6,606 nt of DNA from an uncultured Flavobacteriales bacterium (lineage in GTDB: Bacteria > Bacteroidota > Bacteroidia > Flavobacteriales_D > Parvicellaceae), in assembly GCA_938084875.1 (NCBI GenBank), contig CALKFX010000062.1, forward strand, positions 1 to 6,606. The letters are read 5' to 3'. Within the stretch, counting starts at the first letter, position 1, and every line of letters starts with the position of its first letter. This document shows positions 5,270-6,606 of the stretch, in pieces. A program made the position numbers and the translations under genes. The notes beneath the pieces were generated by a model. The model had not been told where the DNA came from. It did not search any database and worked only from the letters and a program-made list of their open reading frames with translations.

Positions 5270-6606
5270 ATCCAAAACTCATCTCTTACTGGATTGGAAG
5301 TTCGAACTCCGTCTGCATCATAAGTACTACCAAAAGTTCCATCCATAATAACTAAATAAGCACCTGGCTTACAAAGTTTCCCACTTTCTGTTTTTCCATC
5401 CCATTCAAAATTAGGATCTAAAGAATTAAAAACTAGTTGACCCCATCTGTTATAAATATTTATTTGCATCACATCATAACAAGGATCATTTTTTCCTGCC
5501 AATTTATAGATGTCATTTGTTCCATCATCGTTGGGAGAAAAAATATTGGGAATTTCTTTTACATCACCGGCTGGAGGATCGACAGTAACATGGGAAGAAG
5601 CCATTACAGTATCTGATCCACATACTGTAGAAAAAGCTCGGTAGTTTAAATCAAATTCTTTTTGATATACATAATTACAATCCGTTACCCAACAAAATCT
5701 TAATGCAACATTTTGAATAGCAGAAGAAACATTTCCTACATGAGAATAACCTATCATTGAAATTGTATTACCAATGCTATCGTTAAAATCATCGTAATAA
5801 TATTGCCCAGTAGAGCTGTTGTATTGTGGTGGTACAAATGTAGAATCAAAGCTAAAGTTTCCAGAGTACGGTTCTATGGCTAAAGTGTCGTCAGTGTTCA
5901 AAGTGTCTTGAGCAAATAAATCTATACAAATAGTATCGTCTAAAGTTACATTTATAGTGGAAGGAATATCTAAGAAAGTTGGTGCAGGAATTTTTTGAAC
6001 ATAAATACTAAGTTCCTTTTGCACGGGATTAAAACCACTACAATCTATAGAGTAAGAATCCATTGTAATATTAAAAGTAGAATCAATTCCTTCGCAAGGT
6101 GCTTCCCAACAGTAACGCATGTAAATAACTCCAGTATTTCCAATATATCCAGCACTATTTAAGTTAAATTGATTGAAGAAAACAGTATCTCCAATTGTAT
6201 TATCCCAGTCATAATAAGCTAGATTTGTTCCGCCTGAAATGTAATTACTTGGCGGGACATAAGAACCCAGCAAATCAAAATTAGAAGAAGTAAGTTGTAG
6301 AAAAACAGAATCTGAAGGGTCATTTACACCTACTTCTAAATCAAAACAAATGCTGTCATTTACATAAATATCTACGGAAAAAGTATCTAATGCTGGGCTA
6401 CCAACATCGTTGTTCAAAGTAATAACTGGTGGATTTGCCAAAACACACGGCAAGGATGCATATTGAGCATCTCTTCTAACTTCACCTATTTTTACTCCAT
6501 TTCTATATTCCTCAACTCTCACTGAAAATTGAAAATATCCAATAATGGCTGGAGATGCTGCTATTTCACCAGTAACTGGATTTATAGACATTTGAGGAGT
6601 TCCGCC
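5254..6606 (-). CDS. Large secreted surface protein with type B (CHU_C) T9SS sorting domain, C-terminal 450 residues; N-terminus beyond right edge
   Basis: The frame is open to the right edge (the last five edge codons read GGTPQ), and the first methionine, at 6591, lies inside a recognisable domain, so the true start is outside the window. Numbering from that methionine: residues 1-44 end a putative Ig/cadherin-like module (SINPVTGEIAASP, then VEEYRNGVKIGEVRRDAQY) common in large Bacteroidota adhesins. Residues 54-340 are two tandem copies of a Cys- and Asp-rich beta domain. Residues 346-445 are the gliding-motility-associated C-terminal domain, with IPNIFSPNDDGTND (347-360), IYNRWGQLVF (379-388), WDGK (397-400) and GAYLV (410-414). 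That domain is the type B signal directing export through the type IX system. No transmembrane segment is visible. The protein is probably displayed or released outside the cell, as an adhesin or structural protein; its ligand cannot be inferred. Its expected SprF-type partner is not the adjacent downstream gene. Confidence 0.93.
   Translation of the reverse strand, partial: GGTPQMSINPVTGEIAASPAIIGYFQFSVRVEEYRNGVKIGEVRRDAQYASLPCVLANPPVITLNNDVGSPALDTFSVDIYVNDSICFDLEVGVNDPSDSVFLQLTSSNFDLLGSYVPPSNYISGGTNLAYYDWDNTIGDTVFFNQFNLNSAGYIGNTGVIYMRYCWEAPCEGIDSTFNITMDSYSIDCSGFNPVQKELSIYVQKIPAPTFLDIPSTINVTLDDTICIDLFAQDTLNTDDTLAIEPYSGNFSFDSTFVPPQYNSSTGQYYYDDFNDSIGNTISMIGYSHVGNVSSAIQNVALRFCWVTDCNYVYQKEFDLNYRAFSTVCGSDTVMASSHVTVDPPAGDVKEIPNIFSPNDDGTNDIYKLAGKNDPCYDVMQINIYNRWGQLVFNSLDPNFEWDGKTESGKLCKPGAYLVIMDGTFGSTYDADGVRTSNPVRDEFWIHLVR
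5572..6432 (-). repeat. Two diverged tandem copies of a ~140-residue extracellular domain in the adhesin
   Basis: Copy 1 (6432-5992) and copy 2 (5991-5572) share ordered landmarks at a nearly constant offset of 139-141 residues, numbered from the methionine at 6591: ICFDL/ICIDL (81/221), VPP (112/253), a YYD...IGDT / YYD...IGNT block (glycines 134/274), and RYCW/RFCW followed by a further Cys (cysteines 161/300). Four cysteines per copy may form disulfides outside the cell, and the Asp/Asn-rich block could bind calcium; both roles are inference. Nucleotide identity is low, so this is an old duplication and not a recombination-active repeat. Confidence 0.75.

Noticed and set aside
1..6606. A mobile element, defence island or biosynthetic cluster linking the genes
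   Set aside because: No transposase, integrase, terminal repeats, tRNA or CRISPR repeats are visible, and the genes alternate in strand with unrelated conserved roles.

Overview
The window looks like chromosomal DNA from a member of the Bacteroidota, most likely a marine or aquatic Flavobacteriales relative. The main reasons are a PorP/SprF-type outer-membrane protein at the left edge, a surface protein ending in a type B (CHU_C) type IX secretion sorting domain at the right edge, strongly AT-rich DNA, no usable Shine-Dalgarno sites before most starts, and two TAnnTTTG-like promoter elements. The genus cannot be fixed from this sequence.

Layout, left to right. Positions 1-530 (minus) hold the first 176 codons of a PorP/SprF-family gene that runs off the left edge. 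An AT-rich 202-bp divergent spacer (531-732) follows, with a plausible promoter and an overlapping inverted repeat facing right. Then comes fadD (733-2385, plus), a long-chain acyl-CoA synthetase. It converges, with only 10 bp between stop codons, on an acyl-CoA carboxylase beta-subunit gene (2396-4039, minus). A 93-bp divergent spacer (4040-4132) separates that gene from bshA (4133-5269, plus), the first enzyme of bacillithiol synthesis. The bshA gene overlaps tail to tail by 16 bp with a large secreted protein gene (5254-6606, minus) that enters from beyond the right edge.

How they fit together. The three central genes are metabolic: fatty-acid activation, biotin-dependent acyl-CoA carboxylation (methylcrotonyl-CoA carboxylase-like), and a low-molecular-weight thiol. 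They alternate in strand, so they are neighbours and not one operon. The two flanking genes are functionally linked in principle. In flavobacteria, type B CTD proteins are exported by the type IX system with a partner SprF-like protein usually encoded next to them, in the order cargo then SprF. Here the order and strand match, but about 4.7 kb of unrelated metabolic genes lie between them.

I found no RNA gene, insertion sequence, phage gene, CRISPR array or defence system, and no convincing undescribed system. The points most worth a second look are the separated secretion pair, a tandem domain of about 140 residues in the adhesin, and the closely E. coli-like FadD.
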